Positions 6,016 through 13,444 of a DNA stretch of 13,493 bases are shown here, one piece after another. This DNA comes from CAZVWV01 sp964631745. GTDB taxonomy: Bacteria; Bdellovibrionota_C; UBA2361; JBGSMV01. Both the position numbers and the translations under genes were made by a program. The notes below the pieces were generated by a model. It did no database searches. It worked only from the letters and a program-made list of their open reading frames with translations, and had not been told where the DNA came from. The number at the start of each line of letters is the position of its first letter. Position 1 is the stretch's first letter. Location of the stretch: the NCBI GenBank assembly GCA_964631745.1, contig CAZVWV010000113.1, positions 1-13,493 on the forward strand, given 5' to 3'.

Positions 6016-6378
6016 CTAGGCGACTTGATCCAGAGTTTTAGACGAGCCTTTCGACTCTTGCGACTGGCCCTCGTAATGCGTGGCCGACATCAGCACTTCC
6101 GATACAGCATCACCTGCATCGACTCGGCCATCTCCGTTGTCATCTATCAGCGCAACCTCATACATGCCATGTAACGGCAAACTGCCGCTATTAAACAGCT
6201 TGGTTTCGCTTAACGCCAACTCCAGCATTCCGGAGTTAGGCAGGGATTCAGCCTGTGTTGTTTGCTCCACAGTTTTACGAGTCTCGATATTCTTCGCGGC
6301 TTTTTCCGAAAGTTTGCGGAAAACCTCTCCGCGCGAATAGACTGTGTTTAGTGCCCCTACGGGTGTTACAGTGTCCAT
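6016..6378 (-). CDS. Small dockerin-like/EF-hand calcium loop protein (120 aa)
   Basis: Family not recognised beyond one motif. Residues 79-90 read DDNGDGRVDAGD, with acidic or Asn ligands at loop positions 1, 3, 5, 9 and 12, Gly at 6 and Val at 8. This is the dockerin/EF-hand calcium loop; only one copy is present, whereas cellulosomal dockerins have two. Residues 1-60 are polar and helix-prone, with no signal peptide or membrane segment; the last 20 residues are Ser/Gln/Lys-rich. An open frame extends to 6450, but the ATG at 6376-6378 is chosen because GGAAGG lies 7 nt upstream. It is flanked by its own terminator and a long structured leader, so it is probably a single-gene transcript. It may bind calcium or a cohesin-like partner. 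Confidence 0.65.
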   Translation of the reverse strand: MDTVTPVGALNTVYSRGEVFRKLSEKAAKNIETRKTVEQTTQAESLPNSGMLELALSETKLFNSGSLPLHGMYEVALIDDNGDGRVDAGDAVSEVLMSATHYEGQSQESKGSSKTLDQVA

Positions 6379-6385
6379 ACAACTA

Positions 6386-6391
6386 CCTTCC
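6386..6391 (-). promoter_or_regulatory. Ribosome binding site deciding the dockerin-like start
   Basis: GGAAGG on the minus strand, 7 nt before the ATG at 6376-6378, supports that start over upstream in-frame codons. CCTCC (6394-6398, minus) sits two bases upstream of it and could partly mask it. Confidence 0.55.
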
Positions 6392-6430
6392 TTGGAGGTA
6401 TATAAACAACCGCACTCTGTGTACTTTTTG

Positions 6431-6481
6431 GCCGCAACTCTACGCCTCATGCGTAAAGCTAGGCGTTACGGCTCTTCGCCG
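6431..6481 (-). promoter_or_regulatory. Leader with mutually exclusive hairpins upstream of the dockerin-like gene
   Basis: In plus-strand terms, CGGC at 6469-6472 can pair either with GCCG at 6431-6434, closing a long stem that also holds ACGCC (6442-6446) with GGCGT (6462-6466), or with GCCG at 6478-6481 as a short hairpin. ACGCC also overlaps TACGC (6441-6445), which pairs with GCGTA (6451-6455). So two folds compete, 53-103 nt before the start codon. No known riboswitch consensus was recognised. Confidence 0.35.
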
Positions 6482-6668
6482 GTTAAAAGTAAGTTTCTTT
6501 TGAACGGATTTAAGATTTGAAAACGGGGCGCACTTTTTCGGAATCCTTTCCGTTCTTAGTGCATTTCTTCGCTCGAGAAAGATTTGACTCTATCTCTACA
6601 AAGATAATCGGATGTTTTTTCGGGAACTTAAGCGGAAATTTTATTGTTTGATCATCTCGCTCAAGATC
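6482..6668. other. Intergenic stretch without recognised gene
   Basis: This AT-richer part of the 418-bp gap between the dockerin-like gene and the PEP carboxykinase gene shows no coding sequence I would support. It holds TTGACT at 6584-6589 without a properly spaced -10 box. It probably carries the promoter for the minus-strand gene, which I could not place. Confidence 0.4.
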
Positions 6669-6697
6669 TTGAAATAATTAGCAAATATAAGGATAAT
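6669..6697 (+). promoter_or_regulatory. Sigma-70-like promoter of the PEP carboxykinase gene
   Basis: TTGAAA (6669-6674) and GATAAT (6692-6697) are separated by exactly 17 bp, each one base from the consensus. Transcription would start near 6704, giving a leader of about 90 nt before the start codon at 6797. Confidence 0.6.
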
Positions 6698-6783
6698 AAC
6701 GGGTGCCAGATGCATCCAATGGGGGTAGTCTTATCGAAACGCGTGGTGAATCCTTTTCGTTGTAAATTTCTAATTTGATAGAT

Positions 6784-6789
6784 AGAGGT
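6784..6789 (+). promoter_or_regulatory. Ribosome binding site of pckG
   Basis: AGAGGT, 7 nt before the ATG at 6797. Shows that Shine-Dalgarno initiation is used in this genome, in contrast to the genes with start-adjacent -10 boxes. Confidence 0.55.
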
Positions 6790-6796
6790 CCGTTTT

Positions 6797-8566
6797 ATGA
6801 AATGCGCTAACAAACTTGTTAATGAATGGGTAGAAAAATCGGCTAGGCTTCTCGAGCCAGATAGGATCGTTTGGATAGACGGATCCGAACAGGAAAATTC
6901 TGCTATGTGCAAAGAACTCGTTCAGAACGGAACGTTCACGAGCCTAAACCCAAAAGAATATCCAAATTCATATTGGTGCGTCTCGGACCCAAAAGACGTA
7001 GCACGCGTCGAAGATCGAACCTTTATCTGTTCAAAGCTTGAAGATCACGCTGGCCCGACTAATCATTGGATGGAACCAAGCAAAGCTTACGATATGCTTT
7101 TCTCAATCATGAAGGGCTGTATGCGCGGCCGCACCATGTATGTGACCCCGTATCTGATGGGCCCAGACGGCAGTCCCTACTCCAAAGTGGGATTTCAATT
7201 AACTGACTCCGCCTATGTGGTAGCAAACATGCGCATCATGGCGCGTATCGGTGACACCGCCCTAAAGAATCTGGGCGACACATCCAATGATTTCGTGCGC
7301 GGTTTGCATTCCATCGGAGGACTAGACCCCGAGAAACGCTACATCTGCCACTTCCCGGATGACAACGCCATCATCAGCGTAAACTCCAATTACGGCGGCA
7401 ACGCCTTGCAGGGCAAGAAATGTTTCGCGCTTAGAATAGCGTCCTGTCAGGCACAGCGTGAGAGTTGGATGGCCGAGCATATGCTTATCCTTGGGATCAC
7501 AAACCCAGCCGGGAAGAAGCACTACATTTGCGGTGCCTTCCCTTCCGCATGCGGCAAGACTAATTTGGCCATGATCATTCCACCTAAAGCGTATCTCGAT
7601 GCCGGATGGAAGGTTGAAACAGTTGGAGACGATATCGCCTGGTTAAATTTTGGTCCGGACGGCAGGCTTTACGGTATCAATCCCGAGGCTGGATTCTTCG
7701 GTGTTGCTCCAGGCACATCAGATAAGACCAACCCCATCGCCATGGATACCATCCGTAAGGGCAATACGATATTTACCAACACCGCTCTCGATTTAGATAA
7801 CATGACCCCCTGGTGGGAACGCATGGGAGACCCGCCGAAACGAGCCACGGATTGGCTGCAAAGACCTTGGACTCCGTCTTCGACTGAAAAGGCCGCACAT
7901 CCAAACGCGCGCTTCACTACACCTGCCAAGCAGTGTCCGAGCATCTCAAGTAGTTGGGAAGCGCCCTCGGGCGTGCCCATCTCCGCCATTATTTTCGGCG
8001 GCCGTCGTGCCCGAACCGCGCCGTTGGTTTACGAAGCCCTAAATTGGCAGCACGGCACCTTTATGGGCGTGAGCATGGCCTCTGAGATGACCGCAGCGGC
8101 CGAAGGCAAAGTCGGCACACTGCGTCGCGATCCTATGGCGATGTTACCGTTTATCGGCTACCACGCCGGGGACTACTTCAAGCACTGGCTCGATATGGGA
8201 AAACGCGGCGGCTCAAAGATGCCCAAGATTTTTCACGTTAACTGGTTTAGGCAAAACGAGAAGGGAGACCTCTTGTGGCCAGGCTACGGCGAAAACATGC
8301 GCGTCCTGGATTGGATCTTCGGTAGGCTAGAAGGAAGCGTCCACGCCGAAAAATCGGCTTTGGGCATGCAGCCAAACGCCGCAGATTTAAATCTATCCGG
8401 TTTAAATATCCCTAAAGAAGATCTGAATACGCTGCTAACTGTCAACTCCGCCGATTGGACCAACGAATTGGAATCGCAAGAGGAATTCTTCAAAGAGATC
8501 GGCCCCCGCATGCCGAAGGAGATCTGGGAAGAGCACCGGGCTTTGCGTGCGCGCTTGGGGAAGTAG
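6797..8566 (+). CDS. pckG: Phosphoenolpyruvate carboxykinase, GTP-dependent
   Basis: Converts oxaloacetate and GTP to phosphoenolpyruvate, CO2 and GDP, the committed step of gluconeogenesis from TCA intermediates; cytosolic. The 589-residue length is normal for the GTP class and distinct from the shorter ATP class. Diagnostic motifs are FPSACGKTNLAM (248-259), holding the P-loop lysine K254 and the hyper-reactive cysteine C252; VGDDIAWL (276-283), the kinase-2 metal motif; and further family blocks YGGNALQGKK, FGGRR, NWQHGTFMG and HVNWFR. AGAGGT lies 7 nt before the ATG and a good promoter about 100 bp upstream, so it looks singly transcribed. GGRRARTAPL replaces the commoner GGRRPxGVPL; otherwise nothing is odd. 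No strong terminator is seen downstream. Confidence 0.97.
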   Translation: MKCANKLVNEWVEKSARLLEPDRIVWIDGSEQENSAMCKELVQNGTFTSLNPKEYPNSYWCVSDPKDVARVEDRTFICSKLEDHAGPTNHWMEPSKAYDMLFSIMKGCMRGRTMYVTPYLMGPDGSPYSKVGFQLTDSAYVVANMRIMARIGDTALKNLGDTSNDFVRGLHSIGGLDPEKRYICHFPDDNAIISVNSNYGGNALQGKKCFALRIASCQAQRESWMAEHMLILGITNPAGKKHYICGAFPSACGKTNLAMIIPPKAYLDAGWKVETVGDDIAWLNFGPDGRLYGINPEAGFFGVAPGTSDKTNPIAMDTIRKGNTIFTNTALDLDNMTPWWERMGDPPKRATDWLQRPWTPSSTEKAAHPNARFTTPAKQCPSISSSWEAPSGVPISAIIFGGRRARTAPLVYEALNWQHGTFMGVSMASEMTAAAEGKVGTLRRDPMAMLPFIGYHAGDYFKHWLDMGKRGGSKMPKIFHVNWFRQNEKGDLLWPGYGENMRVLDWIFGRLEGSVHAEKSALGMQPNAADLNLSGLNIPKEDLNTLLTVNSADWTNELESQEEFFKEIGPRMPKEIWEEHRALRARLGK

Positions 8567-8567
8567 A

Positions 8568-8647
8568 ACTAGTCAGGTATTCGCTTAGCTGATTATTTTG
8601 TTAATTGTGAGGCTTATCGTCCAATATTCTGGACTTGACTAGTCTGG
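8568..8647. promoter_or_regulatory. Candidate operator repeats of the toxin-antitoxin locus
   Basis: ACTAGTCAGG (8568-8577) and ACTAGTCTGG (8638-8647) are near-identical direct repeats, each centred on the palindrome ACTAGT; the second extends to the 8-bp palindrome GACTAGTC (8637-8644) and overlaps the promoter. A hairpin GTCCA-ATATTC-TGGAC (8619-8634) sits just before the -35 box. Phd-family antitoxins usually bind palindromes in their own promoter, so these are plausible operators. Confidence 0.4.
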
Positions 8648-8664
8648 TCAGATTGAGTTAAGAT
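8635..8664 (+). promoter_or_regulatory. Promoter of the Phd-like antitoxin
   Basis: TTGACT (8635-8640) and TAAGAT (8659-8664) are 18 bp apart. The -10 box ends 7 nt before the ATG at 8672, so the predicted transcript begins at the start codon. No Shine-Dalgarno is seen. This is the best-supported leaderless candidate because both boxes are present. Confidence 0.55.
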
Positions 8665-8671
8665 CATATTA

Positions 8672-8965
8672 ATGACCAAAGCCAGATCGCAGAAAGCAGA
8701 ATCTATCGGTATCTACGAAGCGAAGACACAGTTAAGCAAATTGATTCGTATGATCAAACGGCACAAGGTGAGCTTCCAGATCTCGGAACGTGGTAAACCC
8801 GTAGCTCTACTGTCACCCGTGACAGAATCCGATGGCTTAGAAGCCCATCTTGCGGAACTTCAGGTAGCGGGAATCCTTGCAGAGCCAGCAGATGTTGATG
8901 CAAAAATAGAATGTATCTCAAAAAAGCCCGGTGCACTGAAACGCTTCTTAAATGATCGAGATTGA
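8672..8965 (+). CDS. Type II antitoxin, Phd/YefM family
   Basis: A 97-residue antitoxin expected to bind and block the adjacent PIN toxin and to repress the locus. The N-terminal part is the Phd/YefM fold: IGIYEAKTQLSKLIRMI (12-28), then QISERGKPVALLSP (36-49), the conserved segment ending in a hydrophobic beta strand. The C-terminal half (55-97) is charged, holds a helix around LEAHLAELQVAG and a basic tail KKPGALKRFLNDR, and should wrap the toxin. The antitoxin precedes the toxin, the normal order, but its stop is 51 bp from the toxin ATG, unlike the overlapping or near-touching genes of most such pairs. Confidence 0.85.
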   Translation: MTKARSQKAESIGIYEAKTQLSKLIRMIKRHKVSFQISERGKPVALLSPVTESDGLEAHLAELQVAGILAEPADVDAKIECISKKPGALKRFLNDRD

Positions 8966-8977
8966 GTATTGGTGTGG

Positions 8978-9006
8978 TTGGCATATGTTGAGTTTTCCCC
9001 TAAATA
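8978..9006 (+). promoter_or_regulatory. Candidate separate promoter of the PIN toxin
   Basis: TTGGCA (8978-8983) and TAAATA (9001-9006) are 17 bp apart in the gap between the two genes; the -10 box ends 10 nt before the toxin ATG. No Shine-Dalgarno is seen near 9017. If active, the toxin could be transcribed independently of the antitoxin. Confidence 0.4.
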
Positions 9007-9016
9007 ATCAATTTGT

Positions 9017-9406
9017 ATGACTTCCTGGGTCTACGTCGATAGCAGCCTCGTACTCGCTGCCTTGTTTGGTGAAAGCTTGGGGAACCATACAGACCTTAAC
9101 TCGCCAAATAGGCGCATTAGACTCATATCCTCATACTTGCTGGAAGCCGAAGTACTAAGTGCTGTTAGACGAGAGGGCTCGGATGTGGCCCAAGCACTAA
9201 AGTCGCTTGGACGCATAGGATTTATTAAAACAGGTTCGTTAGTGAGGGAGCTCAAGCAAGTTTTTGATTTAGGCTATATTCGTGGCGCGGATGCCTTCCA
9301 CCTCGCTGCGGCACTGTGGGTGCGCGAACGCCACATGGGCTTACGATTCTGGACGTTGGACACTAAACAGGCTGACCTAGCCAGAGCGCTTTCGCTTGAG
9401 CCCTGA
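9017..9406 (+). CDS. vapC: PIN-domain ribonuclease toxin, VapC family
   Basis: A 129-residue PIN-domain nuclease, expected to cut RNA with magnesium (VapCs commonly target tRNA or rRNA) when freed from its antitoxin. All acidic positions of the family are present: D8 in YVDSSLVL, E43/E45 in LLEAEVLSAVRR, D92 in RGADAFHLAAAL, and D115 in FWTLDTKQADLARAL, so it looks catalytically intact. The residues RGADAFHLAAA and TLD are typical. It lies downstream of the Phd-like gene with a 51-bp gap that holds its own promoter-like boxes. A different ATG upstream (8984) ends after 11 codons and is not used. It converges with the transketolase-like gene, 53 bp apart. Confidence 0.88.
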   Translation: MTSWVYVDSSLVLAALFGESLGNHTDLNSPNRRIRLISSYLLEAEVLSAVRREGSDVAQALKSLGRIGFIKTGSLVRELKQVFDLGYIRGADAFHLAAALWVRERHMGLRFWTLDTKQADLARALSLEP

Positions 9407-9459
9407 TAGCATAGATAACCTTATCAAACAAAGTGCCAACCAGTGAGGCAAGCAAGCGA

Positions 9460-11844
9460 CTAGCGCAAGCTCCTCTCCCGCCGAGCTTTCACATACTCGC
9501 AAATCCTATTGAACTGAGAGTCTCCGTCAAGTCCGGCTTCTTTTATTACGGCACTGGCCTGCCCGCTGCCTAGGTAATGACCGTGCATGAAGGGGTGCAT
9601 GCTGAAGTTTCTACCGAGGTCGGAGCGAATCCAGCGATACATCGTGGCCATCGTAAAGCCTGTGATACCCATGGCTTCGGTGGCAAGTTCTTCCGGAAGA
9701 ATGGCTTGCTGCTCTTTTTGTGTAAGAGAATCGAACAATTCCAGCGAGGCTACGTAATATACATTTAAGTTATATCCGGCTTGGTCTAATTTCGGCAGGG
9801 CGCCTTGCACAAAAGCGTACGTTACGCCGCTCTCTTGAAGCACTAGGGTACCGTCTCTGGGCTTGCTTGAATCAGCGCTCCGTAAGAGGTACACGCCTTT
9901 GGCTGCATCAGAGGCCGGAGCAAGTCTTAAACTCTCGCGATCAAGCACGGGCTCTGAGGGTCTGGTCACAAACGGCACAAGCAGGGCCGGACGCTTTTGC
10001 AGTGCGGCAACAACTAGTGGCCACACCTCTTGGGGCTCCCACGGTGTCAGCGTAATTGCCGCGCCTTTTGGGAAGTTTTCCTGCACAAGTTGCAGCGGCT
10101 GCGGGTCGGCGTGGGTTGGGCCGTCTTCACCTGTTTTTAGTCCAGCGTGTCCGGCTATCAATATAAACGGATTAAAGGGTTGATTTGGGCTTATTGCAAG
10201 CCTTGAGTGGCTGCCGATGCAGTGCAGCCTTGAAGCAATGTGTCCCAACGCTACAATAAAGGCGCCATATGATGAGCCAACGCCTACGTGGTGTCCGTAT
10301 CCGGAGATCCCAGTCATCAATCCGCAAATTCCATCCTCGCAGATCCCACCAATCGAAAGCAAACGGGAATCGGGATTTGATCTGAAATCCAAAAATCCCT
10401 CACCGAAGCCTTTCCCCATATTCGAAAGGGAAGTCGAGCCCATTAGATCCGCCGCCGCTCCCAGAAATGCACCGTGACTAAGATGGTTTAGGTGGTTCAA
10501 GACATTTCCAAGCGTTTCCCGGATAGTAATCGATGTGCCTGACTTAAGCGCCAAGCTTGGCGGCACATTCTTTTGGTCAACTTTTTTGCCATCGTAAATA
10601 GCTGCGATATTTGCGGCCGAGGCGTGTGGCTGACGTGCACGCGCTTCTAATCGCGACCTGGATTCCACAAGATAGCTGGCCAGATTATTAACCGGGGTCT
10701 TCTCCTGCTCTAAGGTATGGCGCACAACTTCCAAAGCTTCCCAATAACACGCCTCCATAGTCGTAGCGTCATTACCCTTGCAGCGGCGGCTATCCTCTGG
10801 GCAAGTTGGAACTTCGCCACCTTCAAATTGTGAGAGCGAGGCTATTGATTTAACGAAACCTGGAGAACAGAGCTTATGCCCCGACCCATGCGAGGCTTTG
10901 CCCTCGATGCCGTATTGCCAGCCTTTTACTGTGCGATACACGATCGCAGTAGGCTGCCCATTCTTGATGGTTGTGGCAACATGCTGGGCTGTCAAAATCT
11001 GGTTAAAATCAAAGCCGTCCGGCACCATCACGACGTTAAAGTCGTGAAGGTAAGCGATCTCTGCCGGATCCCATTGCACATAATCGCCAGGTGCCGACCC
11101 ATCGCGGCAGACCCGGTTGCTATCGATCGAGGCTTGGTTCCAATCGATGTGGAAGATAAGGTTATCGACCCCGGTCGTACCGGCGCTTGCCATCGATTCC
11201 ATCACGCGACCGGCAGTCATGCCGCCCTCGCCCTCGATCACGTGCACAAAGGGCGCATCTTCACGGTAAATATCGCGAGCGGCAAAGGCCAATCCGAAAG
11301 ATGATGCCACTCCTACGCCGGAGGCGCCGGTGGCGAGTTTTAAAAAGGGGGTCGCTGGCGTTGGATGTCCGTCCAGAGCTTTGACATTAAACTTACTAAA
11401 GAGCGGCGTTTCGGCCTTGGGATTTCTACGAAATCCAAGCAGATCTTCTAATCTTAACTGTTGTGTTTCGGATTTAGGCAACAGCGTCGGAGCCCCGATG
11501 CGCGCGATTTCATTTCGCAATGCCCAGGCCGCGTAAAGTCCGAGAGCTTTGTGGCCGGCAGCGTAAGAGATTAGATCTGCGCTTGGTTCATCCGGATTGT
11601 TCAGGTTGTATTCCATGGTGTTGAAAAAGAGCGAGAGCACGATGCGGCCGGATGAGATCGAGCCGCCTGGATGCCCGGAGCCTGGCACATAGTTAAAAAG
11701 AATCGGGCAGAGCCCTCGGTACACCTGGTCAAGAAAAGTGAGGCTTTCAATCTTATCAGCAAAAGCTTTCTCGGCCTGCTCAAGGTTTAGTTTATCAAGG
11801 ACATTGATTACAACTGCGCGTCTTGGACCAAAGTTCATGCTCAT
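9460..11844 (-). CDS. Transketolase-like thiamine diphosphate enzyme, divergent and enlarged
   Basis: Predicted to move two-carbon ketol units, or to act on a related substrate, with thiamine diphosphate and a metal. At 794 residues it is about 130 longer than usual transketolases. Motifs in order: GSGHPGGS (55-62, H58), YAAGHKALGLY (H98), LDGHPTPATPF (H160), the cofactor motif as GEGG (205-208) with N236 in DWNQASID, ASHGSGHKL (H319), ADLMGSTSLSN, the region with the cofactor-activating glutamate GICEDGI (E503), and GHAGLKTGEDGPTH (566-578). The cofactor GDG motif reads GEG, a conservative change at the metal ligand. Extra length lies mainly between domains (about 330-430) and in insertions near 110-150. 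The ATG at 11842-11844 has GAGGTG just upstream; a GTG at 11853 is the alternative. It follows the aminotransferase gene by about 20 bp. Confidence 0.8.
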   Translation of the reverse strand: MSMNFGPRRAVVINVLDKLNLEQAEKAFADKIESLTFLDQVYRGLCPILFNYVPGSGHPGGSISSGRIVLSLFFNTMEYNLNNPDEPSADLISYAAGHKALGLYAAWALRNEIARIGAPTLLPKSETQQLRLEDLLGFRRNPKAETPLFSKFNVKALDGHPTPATPFLKLATGASGVGVASSFGLAFAARDIYREDAPFVHVIEGEGGMTAGRVMESMASAGTTGVDNLIFHIDWNQASIDSNRVCRDGSAPGDYVQWDPAEIAYLHDFNVVMVPDGFDFNQILTAQHVATTIKNGQPTAIVYRTVKGWQYGIEGKASHGSGHKLCSPGFVKSIASLSQFEGGEVPTCPEDSRRCKGNDATTMEACYWEALEVVRHTLEQEKTPVNNLASYLVESRSRLEARARQPHASAANIAAIYDGKKVDQKNVPPSLALKSGTSITIRETLGNVLNHLNHLSHGAFLGAAADLMGSTSLSNMGKGFGEGFLDFRSNPDSRLLSIGGICEDGICGLMTGISGYGHHVGVGSSYGAFIVALGHIASRLHCIGSHSRLAISPNQPFNPFILIAGHAGLKTGEDGPTHADPQPLQLVQENFPKGAAITLTPWEPQEVWPLVVAALQKRPALLVPFVTRPSEPVLDRESLRLAPASDAAKGVYLLRSADSSKPRDGTLVLQESGVTYAFVQGALPKLDQAGYNLNVYYVASLELFDSLTQKEQQAILPEELATEAMGITGFTMATMYRWIRSDLGRNFSMHPFMHGHYLGSGQASAVIKEAGLDGDSQFNRICEYVKARRERSLR

Positions 11845-11850
11845 CGGTAA

Positions 11851-11856
11851 CACCTC
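11851..11856 (-). promoter_or_regulatory. Ribosome binding site of the transketolase-like gene
   Basis: GAGGTG on the minus strand, 6 nt before the ATG at 11842-11844. Its GTG is itself an in-frame possible start (11851-11853), but then no ribosome binding site would precede it; the downstream ATG is preferred. Confidence 0.5.
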
Positions 11857-11865
11857 ACCAAAATA

Positions 11866-13164
11866 CTAATATAATCTCTTGCCGTCGTTTATAAACTTAG
11901 CAAAGCCTGCCTTATCTTGCCGGGCTTTATCAATGCGCTTTAAGCCCTCTTTTAGATCCTCACTGCCCGTTGCGATTGAGAGCCGCAGGAAGTGCAGCCC
12001 GTCGCTGCCGATGGCGCCGAAGGATTTGCGATCCATGGAAGCAACCCCGTGCACAAAAAGTAGAAACATCTGAAACAATGTAGCCGGAGTTGTGCGCTCG
12101 GCCACATGGCTTGGTAACGACTCGTAAGCATCGAACACGCCCAGCGATTTACAGGCACCGCTAATATTTGGGAAGACATAGAAGGCCCCTTGTGGCCTCT
12201 GGCAAGTGATGCCTGGGATGCTATTTAGCCCATCTACCACTAATTCTCGGCGCTCGCGGAAAGCCGACACCATCTCATGAATGGCGCCGACGCTCTTAGG
12301 GGACTCAAGCGCGGCTTTGGCGCCCATCTGATTGTAAGCCGGGATGCATGAAAAATAGTTGATGTTCAAGTTCTTAAAGCGTTGGGCCTCATCCGCGTTT
12401 GGCGCCACAAGCCAACCCACACGCCCACCAGTCCAGGCGTACGTCTTGGAAACACCTGACGAAATAATTGTGCGCTCCGCCATGCCCGGCAGCGAGGCAA
12501 TAGAAACGTGCTTGCCGCCATCTAAAATTATATTTTCGTAAATTTCATCAGAAAATATGCGCACGTCCGGGGGAGCGTGTCGTTTGATAACGTCGGCTAT
12601 CTCCTGAAGCTGCGCCAAACTCGCCAAGCCGCCGGTGGGGTTTGAAGGAAAGTTTAATATAATCAGTCTTGTTCTAGGAGTTATCAACGCGGCCAGCTCT
12701 TCACCGCCAAAGCTAAAATTCTTCTCCTCTTGAAGATGCAGCGGCACAGGTTTGGCTTGAATGTAAGTAGCGAAGGATTCATATATCGGAAATCCGGGAC
12801 TTGGATAAATTATCTCTTGGCCGGGGTTTACATAAGTTTGCTGAGAAAATCCAATGGCGGGCTTGGCGCCGGGAAACACCACGACCTGATCAGGGTTCAC
12901 CTTAATGCCACGCGTGTCGCTCACCTGTTTAGCGATGGCCTGCCGAAGCGGAAGAATGCCCTGAGGATCGCAATAATGCGTTAAGTCTTCATCGAGGGCA
13001 GATTTGATAGCGTCTCTTACATGCACAGGCACAGAAAAGTCCGGCTCCCCCAAGTTACACTTGATGACGCGCATCCCGGATTCCTCCACCTCGCGGATGT
13101 AGGGACCGACTTTGAAAGCGTTTTCACTACCAATTAGATCTGAACGATCGGCGTAAATGCTCAT
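11866..13164 (-). CDS. Class I/II aminotransferase, aspartate-aminotransferase-like
   Basis: A fold-type I pyridoxal-phosphate enzyme of 432 residues (family usually about 390), cytosolic, moving an amino group from an amino acid to a 2-oxoacid. Visible motifs: NLGEPDFSVP (37-46), HYCDPQGILPLRQAIA (63-78), PGAKPAIG (98-105), PSPGFPIYES (121-130), NFPSNPTGG (171-179) with N175, SDEIYENI (205-212) with D206 and Y209, and SGVSKTYAWTGGRVGW (236-251), with the cofactor lysine K240 and R248. The C-terminal part has extra residues around 350-385. The ATG at 13162-13164 is chosen because GGGAG lies 7 nt upstream; an open TTG frame to 13227 lacks support. It is first gene of an operon with the transketolase-like gene. 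Substrate not determined. Confidence 0.87.
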   Translation of the reverse strand: MSIYADRSDLIGSENAFKVGPYIREVEESGMRVIKCNLGEPDFSVPVHVRDAIKSALDEDLTHYCDPQGILPLRQAIAKQVSDTRGIKVNPDQVVVFPGAKPAIGFSQQTYVNPGQEIIYPSPGFPIYESFATYIQAKPVPLHLQEEKNFSFGGEELAALITPRTRLIILNFPSNPTGGLASLAQLQEIADVIKRHAPPDVRIFSDEIYENIILDGGKHVSIASLPGMAERTIISSGVSKTYAWTGGRVGWLVAPNADEAQRFKNLNINYFSCIPAYNQMGAKAALESPKSVGAIHEMVSAFRERRELVVDGLNSIPGITCQRPQGAFYVFPNISGACKSLGVFDAYESLPSHVAERTTPATLFQMFLLFVHGVASMDRKSFGAIGSDGLHFLRLSIATGSEDLKEGLKRIDKARQDKAGFAKFINDGKRLY

Positions 13165-13356
13165 AGGTTTTCTCCCGCATGCTAAAGTTACTGTGACTAT
13201 AGCAAGAGCGGGTTGAAAAGATAACAAGGGAATGCGTGTGGGTGAAAATATGAATGCATGCAGACGAGTGATGCTTGAATTGTTTGATCAGATATAGCTG
13301 GAGGTTGGATGGGTGGAATGCAGGTGAGTATCTTTGCATTAATTCTGCCTGTTACT
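13165..13356. other. Upstream region of the aminotransferase operon
   Basis: No gene is supported here. It should contain the operon promoter; a TATAGT on the minus strand about 35 bp before the start codon is a possible -10 box, but the best -35 at 17 bp (TTATCT) is poor. CTGCCT is duplicated at 13345-13350 and 13357-13362. Confidence 0.3.
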
Positions 13357-13402
13357 CTGCCTGTCGGCCTAGCATGTGGTGGCGCTATTCACATCGGCCG
13401 AC
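13357..13402. repeat. Second copy of the GTCGGCC hairpin module
   Basis: CTGCCTGTCGGCCTAG (13357-13372) matches 123-138 exactly and in the same orientation. GTCGGCC (13363-13369) pairs with GGCCGAC (13396-13402); the inner stem ATGTG (13374-13378) with CACAT (13390-13394) differs from the left copy. Confidence 0.6.
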
Positions 13403-13444
13403 GGGGTTGTCCGAAGATTCTTGCGACTATTGATTTGCCGTATT

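Noticed and set aside
6431..6481. Cyclic-di-GMP (GEMM) or other known riboswitch
   Set aside because: The conserved GEMM core sequence is not present and no other riboswitch consensus could be matched by eye.
6661..6912. Minus-strand 83-codon frame over the pckG promoter and start
   Set aside because: It overlaps the promoter and the well-supported N terminus of PEP carboxykinase and has no motif.
7669..7989. Minus-strand frame inside pckG
   Set aside because: A shadow of a conserved coding sequence; no independent start signal or family motif.
9460..11844. Phosphoketolase, suggested by the ~800-residue length
   Set aside because: The visible motifs (SGHPGGS, GEDGPTH, SHGSGH) are those of transketolase and not those of phosphoketolase.
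13165..13227. N-terminal extension of the aminotransferase from a TTG
   Set aside because: The ATG at 13164 has a good ribosome binding site and gives the usual N terminus; the extension looks non-coding.
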